Shown one piece after another: positions 9,799 through 19,347 of a stretch of 64,000 nt of DNA (positions are counted from its first letter, which is position 1; each line of letters begins with the position of its first letter). The translations under genes were made by a program, and so were the position numbers. This DNA comes from Falsiroseomonas sp051433165. Lineage in GTDB: Bacteria; Pseudomonadota; Alphaproteobacteria; Acetobacterales; Acetobacteraceae. The stretch is taken from the NCBI RefSeq assembly GCF_051433165.1, contig NZ_JBHMFS010000018.1, forward strand, positions 1-64,000. The letters run 5' to 3'. The notes beneath the pieces were generated by a model. That model was not told where the DNA came from, ran no database searches, and was given only the letters and a program-made list of their open reading frames with translations.

Positions 9799-9823
9799 AA
9801 CGCACCGTATCCGATTTGGTTCC
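9799..9823 (-). promoter_or_regulatory. sigma-EcfG (general stress) promoter
   Basis: On the minus strand, GGAAC at 9823-9819 and CGTT at 9802-9799 are separated by exactly 16 bases. This is the alphaproteobacterial EcfG consensus. The CGTT lies 36 bases before the DUF883-like start codon, a normal distance for a -10 element. The match to both boxes is seen in the sequence; use by EcfG is inferred. Confidence 0.7.
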
Positions 9824-9918
9824 TACCGCCCCGCATGTCTTCACCGCAATGCGGTATGCCACTTCCGCCGTGCTCCCGGCACGGGCTAACAATGCGGTGG
9901 ACGACAAAGGGGCGGGCG

Positions 9919-10998
9919 ATGCGCGGGCGGCGGGACTGGCTGGCGGCAACGGGCGTTTCGCCACTGGCGGCGGCACTCGGCCTTTCGCCGCTGACCGCAG
10001 CCCGGCCCGGTCAGGCCCAGGGTCTGCGCGACCTCACCGTCGTGTCCTGGGGCGGTGCCTATCAGGACGCGCAGCGGGACGTGTTGTTCCGCCCCTGGAT
10101 GACCGCGCGCGGCGCGCGGATGCTGGAGGAGAACTGGGATGGCGGCATGGATGTGCTGCGCACCCGCATGCGCGACGGCGGCACCAATTGGGACCTGGTG
10201 CAGGTCGAAGGCGACCAGCTGCTGATCGGCTGCCGCGAGGAATTGTTCGAGCCGATGGACTGGGACGCCATCGGCGGCCGCGACGCCTACCTGCCGGAGG
10301 CGGTGCATTCCTGCGGCGTTGGCGCCGCCCATTATGCCTTCGTCCTGGCCTGGGACCGCGCGCGGCACCCCGTGGCGCCGACGGGTTGGGCCGATCTGTT
10401 CGATCTGGCGCGCTTTCCCGGAAAGCGAGCCTTGCGGCGCGGCCCCAAGACCACGCTGGAAATCGCCCTGATGGCGGATGGCGTGCCGGTGGCGGAGGTC
10501 TATGCCCGCCTCGCGACCCCGCGCGGCCAGGACCGGGCCTTCCGCAAGCTGGACAGCATCCGCGCCGAGATCGCCTGGTGGGACCGCGGATCGCAACCGC
10601 CGCTGTGGCTGGCGAATGGGGAGGTCGCGCTGGCCTGCGCCTATAATGGCCGGATCAGCGCGGCCAATCTGCGCGACGGGCGGGATTTCGGCATCATCTG
10701 GCAGCAGAACCTGGCCGGCATGGGAAGCTGGGTGATCATGCGCGGCAGCCCGAACAAGGCGCAGGCGCTGGATTTTCTCAACTTTGCCGGGCGGGCGGAG
10801 GCGCAGGCGCGGCTGGCGCGCATCATCCCCTATGGCGTCACGGCCGCCGGCGCCGCGGCGCTGCTGACGGCGCCGGTGCTGGCACAACTGCCCACCGCGC
10901 CCGCCCAGGCCGCGGCGGCGCTGCGGCTGGACGAGGCGTTCTGGCAGCGCAATCTGGATGCGCTGACCCGGCGCTTCCGCGCCTGGCTGCGCGCCTAA
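9919..10998 (+). CDS. Orphan ABC substrate-binding protein with twin-arginine-like signal
   Basis: This 359-residue protein begins MRGRRDWLAATGVSPLAA, an N-terminal RR pair followed by a hydrophobic stretch, which suggests Tat or Sec export. The mature part (DLTVVSWGGAYQDAQRDVLFRPW) is a family-1 binding protein of the PotD type, distantly like the one at 7842-8885. No ATPase or permease gene is adjacent. It may feed the transporter encoded at 5178-7845 or a distant one. The ATG at 9919 is preferred over 9835. Its TAA stop overlaps the priA stop from the other strand. Confidence 0.82.
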   Translation: MRGRRDWLAATGVSPLAAALGLSPLTAARPGQAQGLRDLTVVSWGGAYQDAQRDVLFRPWMTARGARMLEENWDGGMDVLRTRMRDGGTNWDLVQVEGDQLLIGCREELFEPMDWDAIGGRDAYLPEAVHSCGVGAAHYAFVLAWDRARHPVAPTGWADLFDLARFPGKRALRRGPKTTLEIALMADGVPVAEVYARLATPRGQDRAFRKLDSIRAEIAWWDRGSQPPLWLANGEVALACAYNGRISAANLRDGRDFGIIWQQNLAGMGSWVIMRGSPNKAQALDFLNFAGRAEAQARLARIIPYGVTAAGAAALLTAPVLAQLPTAPAQAAAALRLDEAFWQRNLDALTRRFRAWLRA

Positions 10999-13163
10999 AG
11001 AAACCCCACCGGGTCCACATCCACCTGCACCCGGACGGAGTTCGGCAGCCTCACCCGTTCCAGCCAGTCCCGCAGCAGCGGCTGCACCTGCACATCCTTC
11101 CGCGCCTTCAGCAGCAGCCGACGCCGGTGCCGGCCGCGCAGCAGGGCCAGCGGGGCGGGGGCCGGGCCGAGCACCTCCACCCCCTCCCCCCTCGGTGCCG
11201 CCAGGCCGAGGTCGCGGGCGGCGCGATCGGCCTCCCGCTCATCCTCCGAGCTGACGATCAAGGCTGCCAGCCGGCCGAAGGGCGGCCAGTGGCCGGGGCG
11301 GCGCCCTTCGGCCTCGGCGCTCATGAAGGCCTCGAAATCATGGGAGACCAGGGCCTGCATCACCGGGTGGTCTGGGTTGAAGGTCTGCATCAGCACCCGC
11401 CCCGGCGCCTCCGCCCGCCCGGCGCGGCCGGCGACCTGGTGCAGCAATTGCAGCGTGCGCTCCGCCGCCCGCAGATCGCCACCGGCCAGGCCGAGATCCG
11501 CATCGACCACGCCCACCAGCGTCAGGCCCGGAAAATGCCAGCCCTTGGCGACGATCTGCGTGCCGATGATCAGATCCACCTGCCGGTCCGAGATCGCCGC
11601 CGCCGCCGCCGCGGCCGCCGCCGGGCCGGGGATGGTATCGCTGGCCATGACGATGCGGCGGGCATCGGGGAACAGCGCGGTGGCTTCCTCCACCACCCGT
11701 TCCACCCCTGGCCCCACGGGGGTCAGCGTGCCGGGCGCGTTGCATTCGGGGCAGGTGGGCGGGATTGGCTCGGCATGGCCGCAATGGTGGCATTGCAGGC
11801 GCTTCTGGGCGCGGTGTTCCACCAGCCAGGCGGTGCAGTTCGGGCAGCGCATCCGATGGCCGCAGGCGCGGCATAGCGTGAGCGGCGCATAGCCGCGGCG
11901 GTTGAGGAACAGCATCGCCTGTTCGCCGCGCGCCAAAGTTTCGCGAATGGCCTCCACCAGGACCGGCGACAGGAAGCGGCCGCGTTCAGGTGGCGATTTC
12001 CGCAAATCCAGCGCCTCCACCCTCGCCATGCCCGCCGCGCCATGCCGCTCCGGCAGGTCGAGGTGCCGGTAGCGGCCGGATTCCACGTTGTTCAGCGTCT
12101 CCAGCGAGGGCGTGGCGGAGACCAGCACGCAGGTCGCCTGCGCCAGCCGGGCACGGACCACCGCCATGTCGCGGGCATGATAGACCACGCCCTCCTCCTG
12201 CTTGAAGGCGGTCTCATGCTCTTCATCCACCACGATCAGGCCGAGATCGGGGAAGGGCAGGAACAGGGCGGAACGGGCGCCGACAAGGACGGAAACCTCC
12301 CCCTCCGCCACCGCGCGCCAGGTCTTGGCGCGGGTCCTGGTGCCGAGCTCGGAATGCCACAGCGCGGGGTCCACGCCGAAGCGCTTCCGGAACCGCTCCA
12401 GCCATTGGGCGGACAGCGCGATCTCCGGCAGCAATACCAGAGCCTGCCGACCTTCCCGCAGGCATTCGGCCACCGCGTCCAGATAGACTTCGGTCTTGCC
12501 GGAGCCGGTGACGCCGGTCAGCAGCGTCACGCCGAAATCCCGCGCCGCGACCTGCGCCCGCAGCGCCGCCGCCGCGCTGTCCTGCTCCGGCCCAAGCACC
12601 GGGCCGGGCAAGGCGAGGTCCGGCGGGGTGAAGGCGCGGCCCGGCGGCAACAGGGCGGGCACCAGCAGCCCGGCATCGGCCAGCCCCCGCACCACGGCGG
12701 GCGAGACCCCGGCGGCGGCGGCCAGTTCCGACCCGGCCATCACTTGACCCGGCCGCAAGGCGGCCAGCACGCGGGCACGGCCGGGGGTGACGCGCGCGGG
12801 GGGCTCCGCATTGGCCAATTGCCAGCCGGCGCGAGCGGGTGGCGGTTCCAGCGCCGCCGGTGCGCTCATCGCCATGCGCAGCACGGCGCCGGGGGGGCTG
12901 AGCGTGTAGGCGGCGACCCAGGTGACGAAGCGGCGCAGCGTTTCCGTCATCGGCGGCGCATCGAGCAGCCCGGCGACATCGCGCAGCTTCGCCTCCGGCA
13001 GGTCGGGGTCGGCCGCGCCATCCCAGGCCACGCCCAACACCTGCCGCCCGCCCAGCGGCACCACCACGAAATCACCCGGCTGCACCGCCAGCCCGGCCGG
13101 AATCCGGTAATCATAGGCCCCGGCTGCCAAAGGAAGAGGCAGCAGCACACGGATTCGTGGCAT
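10995..13163 (-). CDS. priA: Primosomal replication-restart helicase PriA
   Basis: This 722-residue DNA helicase reloads the replisome at stalled forks. It has an N-terminal DNA-binding domain, Walker A LLTGVTGSGKTEVYL, a DEEH Walker B box (LIVVDEEHETAFKQ), helicase motif ATPSLETL, a zinc-binding region with cysteine pairs (CRACGH, CPNC, CHHCGH, CPEC), and a C-terminal motif GTQIVAKGWHFPGLTLVGVV. A run of about nine alanines at plus-strand 11581-11615 is an oddity of this copy. The start at 13163 (MPRIRVLLPLPL) fits the family. Its TAG stop overlaps the TAA of the plus-strand gene. Confidence 0.95.
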   Translation of the reverse strand: MPRIRVLLPLPLAAGAYDYRIPAGLAVQPGDFVVVPLGGRQVLGVAWDGAADPDLPEAKLRDVAGLLDAPPMTETLRRFVTWVAAYTLSPPGAVLRMAMSAPAALEPPPARAGWQLANAEPPARVTPGRARVLAALRPGQVMAGSELAAAAGVSPAVVRGLADAGLLVPALLPPGRAFTPPDLALPGPVLGPEQDSAAAALRAQVAARDFGVTLLTGVTGSGKTEVYLDAVAECLREGRQALVLLPEIALSAQWLERFRKRFGVDPALWHSELGTRTRAKTWRAVAEGEVSVLVGARSALFLPFPDLGLIVVDEEHETAFKQEEGVVYHARDMAVVRARLAQATCVLVSATPSLETLNNVESGRYRHLDLPERHGAAGMARVEALDLRKSPPERGRFLSPVLVEAIRETLARGEQAMLFLNRRGYAPLTLCRACGHRMRCPNCTAWLVEHRAQKRLQCHHCGHAEPIPPTCPECNAPGTLTPVGPGVERVVEEATALFPDARRIVMASDTIPGPAAAAAAAAAISDRQVDLIIGTQIVAKGWHFPGLTLVGVVDADLGLAGGDLRAAERTLQLLHQVAGRAGRAEAPGRVLMQTFNPDHPVMQALVSHDFEAFMSAEAEGRRPGHWPPFGRLAALIVSSEDEREADRAARDLGLAAPRGEGVEVLGPAPAPLALLRGRHRRRLLLKARKDVQVQPLLRDWLERVRLPNSVRVQVDVDPVGFL

Positions 13164-13318
13164 GGAAGACACGCTTGCCGGTTGGTTCGGCTGCGATGCC
13201 TTCCACGGGGGGGCCTGCATGCTATAAACTCCCAGTCGAACGAAAGCGAAACAAAGTCACATTCGCCGCAGCTTTCCCGGCCAGGACCGGAATGCCGGCA
13301 TCAAGGGAATCGACCTTC

Positions 13319-13975
13319 ATGAAGTTCTTCGTGGATACCGCTGATGTCGCCGAGATCCGGGCGCTGGCGGAATCCGGCCTGGTTGATGGCGTCACGACCA
13401 ATCCCAGCCTGATCGCCAAATCCGGGCGCAAGATGTCCGAGGTCATCGCCGAGATCTGCGCCATCACTGACGGGCCGGTCAGCGCGGAGGTCACCGCCAC
13501 CGATTTCGCCGGCATGCTGGCGGAGGGCAAGTACCTGCGCGACATCGCCGGCAATGTCGCGGTCAAGGTGCCGCTGACGGAAGCCGGGCTGCGGACCTGC
13601 CGGGCGCTGTCGCAGGAAGGCACGCCGGTCAATGTCACCCTCTGCTTCTCCGCCGCCCAAGCCCTGCTCGCGGCGAAGGCGGGCGCTGCCTTCATCTCGC
13701 CCTTCGTCGGCCGGCTGGACGACATCGCGCATGACGGCATGACGCTGATTGGTGACATCGTCCAGATCTACCGCAACTACCCGGGCATCAAGACGGAAGT
13801 GCTGGTCGCCTCCGTCCGCCACCCGATCCATCTGGTGCAATCCGCCAAGCTCGGCGCCCATGTGGCGACCCTGCCGCCGGCGGTGATCCGCCAGTTGCTG
13901 AAGCACCCGCTGACCGATAGCGGGCTGTCCGCCTTCCTCGCCGATTGGGCCAAAACGGGGCAAAGCATCCTGTGA
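13319..13975 (+). CDS. fsa: Fructose-6-phosphate aldolase / transaldolase (type 3B)
   Basis: This 218-residue enzyme belongs to the short transaldolase group that forms a Schiff base at a lysine. It has MKFFVDTADVAEI, GVTTNPSLIAKSG, the catalytic K83 in AVKVPLTEAG, and SPFVGRLDD where Phe replaces the Tyr seen in E. coli FSA. It could therefore cleave fructose 6-phosphate or act as a transaldolase in the pentose phosphate pathway. The next gene (DUF484) begins within or just after its stop, and xerC follows. Upstream bases 13164-13318 hold its promoter, shared divergently with priA. Confidence 0.9.
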   Translation: MKFFVDTADVAEIRALAESGLVDGVTTNPSLIAKSGRKMSEVIAEICAITDGPVSAEVTATDFAGMLAEGKYLRDIAGNVAVKVPLTEAGLRTCRALSQEGTPVNVTLCFSAAQALLAAKAGAAFISPFVGRLDDIAHDGMTLIGDIVQIYRNYPGIKTEVLVASVRHPIHLVQSAKLGAHVATLPPAVIRQLLKHPLTDSGLSAFLADWAKTGQSIL

Positions 13976-14016
13976 GCCAGCACGCCACGACCATCCTCGA
14001 CCCAGGAGACGATCCG

Positions 14017-14679
14017 ATGGCCGAGGAGGTCGCGGCGTATCTGCGCGACCACCCCGATTTCCTGACCAGGCGGCCGGAGCTTTACCGCACCCTGGCGCCG
14101 CCGCGCCGCGTGCATGGCGAAAACATGGCAGACCACATGGCCGCCATGGTCGCCGCCGAACGCAGCCGCACCCGCGGGCTGGAGGCGGAGGTGCAGGCCG
14201 CCGTCGCCAGCGGCCGCGCCGGCGCCACGCTGGTGATGTGCGTGCGGCTGGCGGTGCTGGCCCTCATGCGGTCCCGCGATGTGATGGAGACGGTGACCCA
14301 GGAACTGCCCGCCCTGCTGCGGGTGGAAAGCTGCACCCTGCTGAACGAACCCACCACACATGCGTCCGGGCGCCAAGCCGAAGCGACCTTCGCTTTCCGC
14401 CGCGCCGGCTTCCTGCCGATGCCGCCCGGCAGCCTGGTCCGCCTGGTCGGCCGCGGCCGGGATGCCCGGGTGCGGACCGAGGTGACGGAGGCCGCCATGC
14501 TGCATGCCGAGGCGGCGGAATTGGTGACGCGGGACGCGTTGGTGCGCGTGCCTCTGGCCTGCGGCACGCCCTGCCTGCTGGCGCTTGGCGCGCGCGATGC
14601 GGCATCCCTGCCGACGCGGCAGACGACGACGACGCTGGCCTTTCTCGGCCGCATCGTGGCGGCGGCGCTCTCCCGCTGA
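14017..14679 (+). CDS. DUF484 family protein
   Basis: This 220-residue cytoplasmic protein opens with AEEVAAYLRDHPDFLTRRPELY, the DUF484 N-terminal helix, followed by a GAF-like region. DUF484 genes sit beside xerC in many proteobacteria; the function is unknown. Two starts compete. The ATG at 14017 has AGGAG 8 bases upstream and is chosen. A GTG at 13972 overlaps the fsa stop as GTGA and would add 15 residues. xerC starts one base after this gene ends. Confidence 0.85.
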   Translation: MAEEVAAYLRDHPDFLTRRPELYRTLAPPRRVHGENMADHMAAMVAAERSRTRGLEAEVQAAVASGRAGATLVMCVRLAVLALMRSRDVMETVTQELPALLRVESCTLLNEPTTHASGRQAEATFAFRRAGFLPMPPGSLVRLVGRGRDARVRTEVTEAAMLHAEAAELVTRDALVRVPLACGTPCLLALGARDAASLPTRQTTTTLAFLGRIVAAALSR

Positions 14680-14680
14680 A

Positions 14681-15613
<933 letters not shown>

Positions 15614-16150
15614 TTACCCGGCGCGCGGGGCCTGCAGGGCCTGCGCGCGCTGCAGATGCTGGCGGATCGCCGGCAGCTTCGCCTGGGCAAAGGTCTTCAG
15701 CGCCGTCACTTCGCCATTCTGGGCATAGGATTCGTAGAGCGTCGCCAGTTCCTGCTGCGCCTCGACCTGCATCTGCACATACCAGCGGTTCAGCTCGTCG
15801 CCCTCATGGTTCCGCAGGCTGGCCAGCTTGGCCTGCATCCGGTCATCGCCGCTGGAGGGCTGGCGGGTGGAGGCTTCGGGCAGAGCCAGCAGTTCGGCGG
15901 CTTTCGCCGTGTGGGCGCTGACCAGGTCCTCGGCCAACTGGCGGATCTGCGGATGCGTGCTGCGCTCCAGCAGGATCTGGCTGGACTGGATCGCGAAGTT
16001 GTTGCCGATGATCGAACGCTCGACGAAGGTATTGGCGCCGACGCCCGTGCCGCTCAGCAGGTCCAGCACCGTGGTCGGACGATCCTGCGCCATCAGTGGC
16101 AGGGCAGGCAGCAGCATGGCGCCGGCAAGGAAAAGGCTGCGTCGGTTCAT
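15614..16150 (-). CDS. DUF4142 family secreted protein
   Basis: This 178-residue protein begins with a signal peptide (MNRRSLFLAGAMLLPALPLMA, then QDRP) and has the DUF4142 helical pattern: FVERSIIGNNFAIQSSQ, then LAEDLVSAHTAKAAEL and a C-terminal FAQAKLPAIRQHLQRA. These ferritin-like-fold proteins are exported and often stress-induced. ATG at 16150 is chosen over the adjacent GTG at 16153; an AGGAG lies about 9 bases upstream. A near match to an EcfG promoter lies 40 bases before the start. Confidence 0.85.
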   Translation of the reverse strand: MNRRSLFLAGAMLLPALPLMAQDRPTTVLDLLSGTGVGANTFVERSIIGNNFAIQSSQILLERSTHPQIRQLAEDLVSAHTAKAAELLALPEASTRQPSSGDDRMQAKLASLRNHEGDELNRWYVQMQVEAQQELATLYESYAQNGEVTALKTFAQAKLPAIRQHLQRAQALQAPRAG

Positions 16151-16189
16151 CACGGTGGTCTCCTGGATACATGTCGCTCGTATCCAGCA

Positions 16190-16214
16190 AACGTCACCGG
16201 GGTTGCCGGGTTGC
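16190..16214 (-). promoter_or_regulatory. Possible sigma-EcfG promoter, one mismatch
   Basis: On the minus strand GCAAC (16214-16210) is followed after 16 bases by CGTT (16193-16190). This differs from GGAAC-N16-CGTT in one base of the -35 box. It sits 40 bases before the DUF4142 start, a sensible distance. DUF4142 genes are often in the general stress regulon, which is mild support. Confidence 0.35.
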
Positions 16215-16255
16215 CCGGGCCAGGCCGGATTGACGCCGATGCGGTGACAGACGGG

Positions 16256-16552
16256 CTATCCCGCCCGGTCGAAAATGCGCCGGGAGCGATCGCGCAGCCC
16301 CTGGATGGTGCGGTCCGCGCGAAGAACCATGCGCGTCTCCATCACCTCCACCTTCGCCACCGCCCCCGGCCAGCGTGAATCGGCCCAGGACAGCGCGTTA
16401 TGCGCCCAATGATATTGGTGGCGCAGCACGAACAGGCCGAGCACCAGGAAGACAAGCCCCGGCAGGACCGGCAGCAGGCCTCCGATGGGCGCCAGGGCGA
16501 TCAACGACCATCCGGCGCATTTGCGCCGGAGGGAGGGGCGATATTCCATCAT
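16256..16552 (-). CDS. Small inner-membrane protein (PGPGW/DUF454-like)
   Basis: This 98-residue protein has two hydrophobic helices joined by a tight turn (PIGGLLPVLPGLVFLVLGLF) and a basic C-terminal tail that would lie in the cytoplasm. The double-Pro/Gly hairpin resembles PGPGW and DUF454 families. The first of two ATG codons (16552) overlaps the methylase stop as ATGA, so translation is coupled to it. Function unknown. Confidence 0.6.
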   Translation of the reverse strand: MMEYRPSLRRKCAGWSLIALAPIGGLLPVLPGLVFLVLGLFVLRHQYHWAHNALSWADSRWPGAVAKVEVMETRMVLRADRTIQGLRDRSRRIFDRAG

Positions 16553-17691
16553 GGTGTCGCAGATGGTCCTGCCGCGGCACCGCTGCAACGGTCCTGTCCC
16601 GGCACATGCCCCCCCTGCACCATGCGGTAGTCCTGGTTCCGCGGCAGGTCCAGCCGGCGGTCGCTGGCGACATACAGCCGCTCTACCGTCCCCTCCGGCC
16701 CCGGCGTGCCCACCTTCTCCCCGCGCCCGTTGTGAATGCCAAGGCGGGTGCCGGCGTAACGGCGATGCGGCACCTCCAGCACATGCAGGAAGCCGCGCCC
16801 GGCCAGCATGCGCTCCAGCTCCGCCCGCGCCAGGAAGCCCTCCGCGCCGAAGGACACCACCAGGGTGCGTGCGCGTAGATTCGTGACCAGGCGGGTGAAG
16901 GCGGGGCCGATGCCGGCGCGGGTATTGAAGGCGCTGCGGCGGGTGCGGCAATCCACGCGCTTCTGCGCCCTTCCATAGACCTCCGGCCGGTCCCACCGCA
17001 CCAGCGTTTCCCAAAGATGGTAGTTCGACAGGTAGGCGTGCTGGTCATAGGGCGGGTCGAGATAGGCGACATCGCATTCGATGGCGCCGGCGAGCGAAAC
17101 GGCATCCTCCGCCAGCGCCAGGCAGGGGCCGGCGGCAGGGCGGGGCAGCAATTCGGGCTGGCGCAACACCAGCGGCTTCAGGGCGCGCGGGGCGAGTTCC
17201 CGCATGAAGGACATCTGGTGGCCGGCGCAGCTATCGACCCGGTCCGCCGCCTGGATCAGCGCGGTGAGCAGAATGGCGCGCAGCTCCGGCGCCGGCTCAA
17301 GCCGCTCGATCGCCTCCCGCATCGCCTCCAGCCGCGCCGCATTCACCGGATGCAGGTAGCGCGCGGTCTCGGCATAGGTGGCGGTGAACCAACCCGGCGC
17401 GGGCGGCAGATGCGACAGGTCGTCCAGAACCTTGTCGGCCCGCGCGGCCCAATGCTCGGCATCGGCCTGGACCAGCCCGCAGGCAAGGGTCTGGGCGAAG
17501 GGCAGCTCATCATTCGCCAGCACGCGCCAGCCAGCCGCCTTCAGCGCATGGGCGACACGGGCGGAGCCGGAAAACAGATCCGCCACCACCGCCCGATCCC
17601 CGGCCGCGGCCCCCACCGCCCGCAGGATCTGCGGCAACAAACCCCGCTTCGACCCCAGATATTTTATCAGGCTACCGCTGCCCGGTGGCAC
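16549..17691 (-). CDS. D12-class N6-adenine DNA methyltransferase
   Basis: The protein carries the Dam/D12 class pattern: IKYLGSKRGLLPQI at the N-terminus (substrate/SAM domain start), VVADLFSGSARVAHALK as the SAM motif, and DPPYDQHAYLSNYHLW as the catalytic motif. It would methylate adenine in a short target, which cannot be told. No restriction endonuclease is adjacent. The GTG at 17691 is the best start near the first motif; an ATG at 17775 would add 28 unconserved residues. It is followed by the membrane gene in overlapping frame. Length (380 residues) is at the long end for D12 enzymes, the extra being in the C-terminus. Confidence 0.82.
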   Translation of the reverse strand: MPPGSGSLIKYLGSKRGLLPQILRAVGAAAGDRAVVADLFSGSARVAHALKAAGWRVLANDELPFAQTLACGLVQADAEHWAARADKVLDDLSHLPPAPGWFTATYAETARYLHPVNAARLEAMREAIERLEPAPELRAILLTALIQAADRVDSCAGHQMSFMRELAPRALKPLVLRQPELLPRPAAGPCLALAEDAVSLAGAIECDVAYLDPPYDQHAYLSNYHLWETLVRWDRPEVYGRAQKRVDCRTRRSAFNTRAGIGPAFTRLVTNLRARTLVVSFGAEGFLARAELERMLAGRGFLHVLEVPHRRYAGTRLGIHNGRGEKVGTPGPEGTVERLYVASDRRLDLPRNQDYRMVQGGHVPGQDRCSGAAAGPSATP

Positions 17692-17831
17692 GGCGGGCCG
17701 GCCACCCTGCAAGGTTGGCGCGGATCGTGCGCTTCCAGAACGCCGACCAAGGCGATCATCCCGCGCGAATGGCAAGCGCGCGGAAGCCGCACCCGTAGCG
17801 CCGACATTGCGCCTGCGGCACGATCGCGCGC

Positions 17832-19223
17832 CTAGATATGCAGCGCGCGCCCACTGACGGCCAGTGCCGCTTCCTTCACCGATTCATTCAGCGAGGGATG
17901 CGCGTGGCAGGTCCGCGCCACATCCTCCGAGCTCGCGCCGAATTCCATGGCGATGGCGATCTCGGCGATCAGCGTGCCGGCATCCGGGCCGATGATATGC
18001 GCGCCCAGCACGCGGTCCGTGGCCTTGTCCGCCAGGATCTTCACGAAGCCGTCCATGTCGCCCATGGCGCGGGCGCGGGCATTCGCCATGAAGGGGAATT
18101 TGCCGACATTGTACTCGGCGCCGCGGGCCTTCAACTGTTCCTCGGTCTCACCGATGCTGGCCACTTCCGGCCAAGTGTAGACCACGCCCGGAATGGCATT
18201 GTAGTTCACATGGCCATGCTGGCCGGCGAGGATTTCGGCCATGGCCACGCCCTCCTCCTCCGCCTTGTGCGCCAGCATCGGGCCGACGATGGCATCGCCG
18301 ATGGCATAAAGGCCGGGGATGTTGGTGGCGTAGTGGGCATCCGTCACCACGCGGCCACGCTCATCCAGCGCCACGCCGATCTCCTTCAGGCCCAGCCCGC
18401 CGGTGAAGGCGCGGCGGCCGATGGCGACCAGCACGACATCGGCCTTCAGCGTCTCCGCCGCACCACCCGCCGCCGGCTCCAGCGTCAGCGTCACGCCGTC
18501 CTTGTCCTTCGTGGCACCCGTGACCTTGGTCTTGAGCTTCGTCTTGATGCCCTGCTTGCCCAGCACCCGTTCGAACAGCTTGCCCACCTCGGTATCCATG
18601 CCCGGCACCAGGCGGTCGAGGAATTCCACGACCGTCACCTCGGCGCCGAGGCGGCGCCACACGCTGCCCAGTTCCAGCCCGATATAGCCGCCGCCGATGA
18701 CGACGAGGTGGCCTGGCACCTTCTCCAGCTCCAGCCCGCCGGTGGAGGTGACGATCTGCTTCTCATCCACCTCGACGCCCGGCAGCGGAATGCTCTCGCT
18801 GCCCGTGGCGATGACGATGTGCTTTGCGGCGTAGGTGGTGCCGGCGACCGCCACCTGGCCCGGCGCGGGGATGGTCGCCTCCCCCTGCAGCCAGGTCACC
18901 TTGTTCTTCTTGAACAGGAACTCGATGCCCTTGGTGTTGGCGGACACCACCTCACCCTTGCGCGCCTGCATCCGCGCCAGGTCGATCTTCACGCCTTCGA
19001 CCATCACGCCGTGATCGGCCAGCTTGTGCTTGGTTTCCTCGTAATGCTCGGAGGAATGCAGCAGCGCCTTGGAGGGGATGCAGCCGACATTCAGGCAGGT
19101 GCCGCCCAGCGTCGCCCGCTTCTCCACACAGGCGACCTTCATGCCGAGCTGCGCCGCGCGGATGGCGCAGACATAGCCGCCGGGGCCGGCACCGATGACG
19201 ATGAGGTCGAAGCTCTCGGACAT
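17832..19223 (-). CDS. lpdA: Dihydrolipoamide dehydrogenase (E3)
   Basis: This 463-residue flavoprotein reoxidises the lipoyl groups of 2-oxoglutarate dehydrogenase, passing electrons to NAD+. It has the FAD motif GAGPGGY, the redox-active disulfide GGTCLNVGCIPSK (C43, C48), a central NAD-binding GGGYIGLELG and a C-terminal H-x-x-x-x-E active site (CHAHPSLNE). The start at 19223 (MSESFDLIVIGAG) matches the family; a longer frame to 19367 is not needed. It is the last gene of the TCA block in this orientation, about 660 bases from odhB. Confidence 0.95.
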   Translation of the reverse strand: MSESFDLIVIGAGPGGYVCAIRAAQLGMKVACVEKRATLGGTCLNVGCIPSKALLHSSEHYEETKHKLADHGVMVEGVKIDLARMQARKGEVVSANTKGIEFLFKKNKVTWLQGEATIPAPGQVAVAGTTYAAKHIVIATGSESIPLPGVEVDEKQIVTSTGGLELEKVPGHLVVIGGGYIGLELGSVWRRLGAEVTVVEFLDRLVPGMDTEVGKLFERVLGKQGIKTKLKTKVTGATKDKDGVTLTLEPAAGGAAETLKADVVLVAIGRRAFTGGLGLKEIGVALDERGRVVTDAHYATNIPGLYAIGDAIVGPMLAHKAEEEGVAMAEILAGQHGHVNYNAIPGVVYTWPEVASIGETEEQLKARGAEYNVGKFPFMANARARAMGDMDGFVKILADKATDRVLGAHIIGPDAGTLIAEIAIAMEFGASSEDVARTCHAHPSLNESVKEAALAVSGRALHI

Positions 19224-19347
19224 GAAGAATGATCCTGCGAATGCTGGGCGGACCATAGCCCGCACCGCCCGGGGTGCAAGCCGCCACAGGATCGCAAGCG
19301 CGATCAAGCCGGCTTCGGGCAGGATCGCGGCGCTGAAGGAACCGTCG

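Noticed and set aside
11581..11615. GCC/GCG-rich tract that might be a microsatellite
   Set aside because: It encodes an alanine run inside priA in frame and stays compatible with function; no evidence of slippage.
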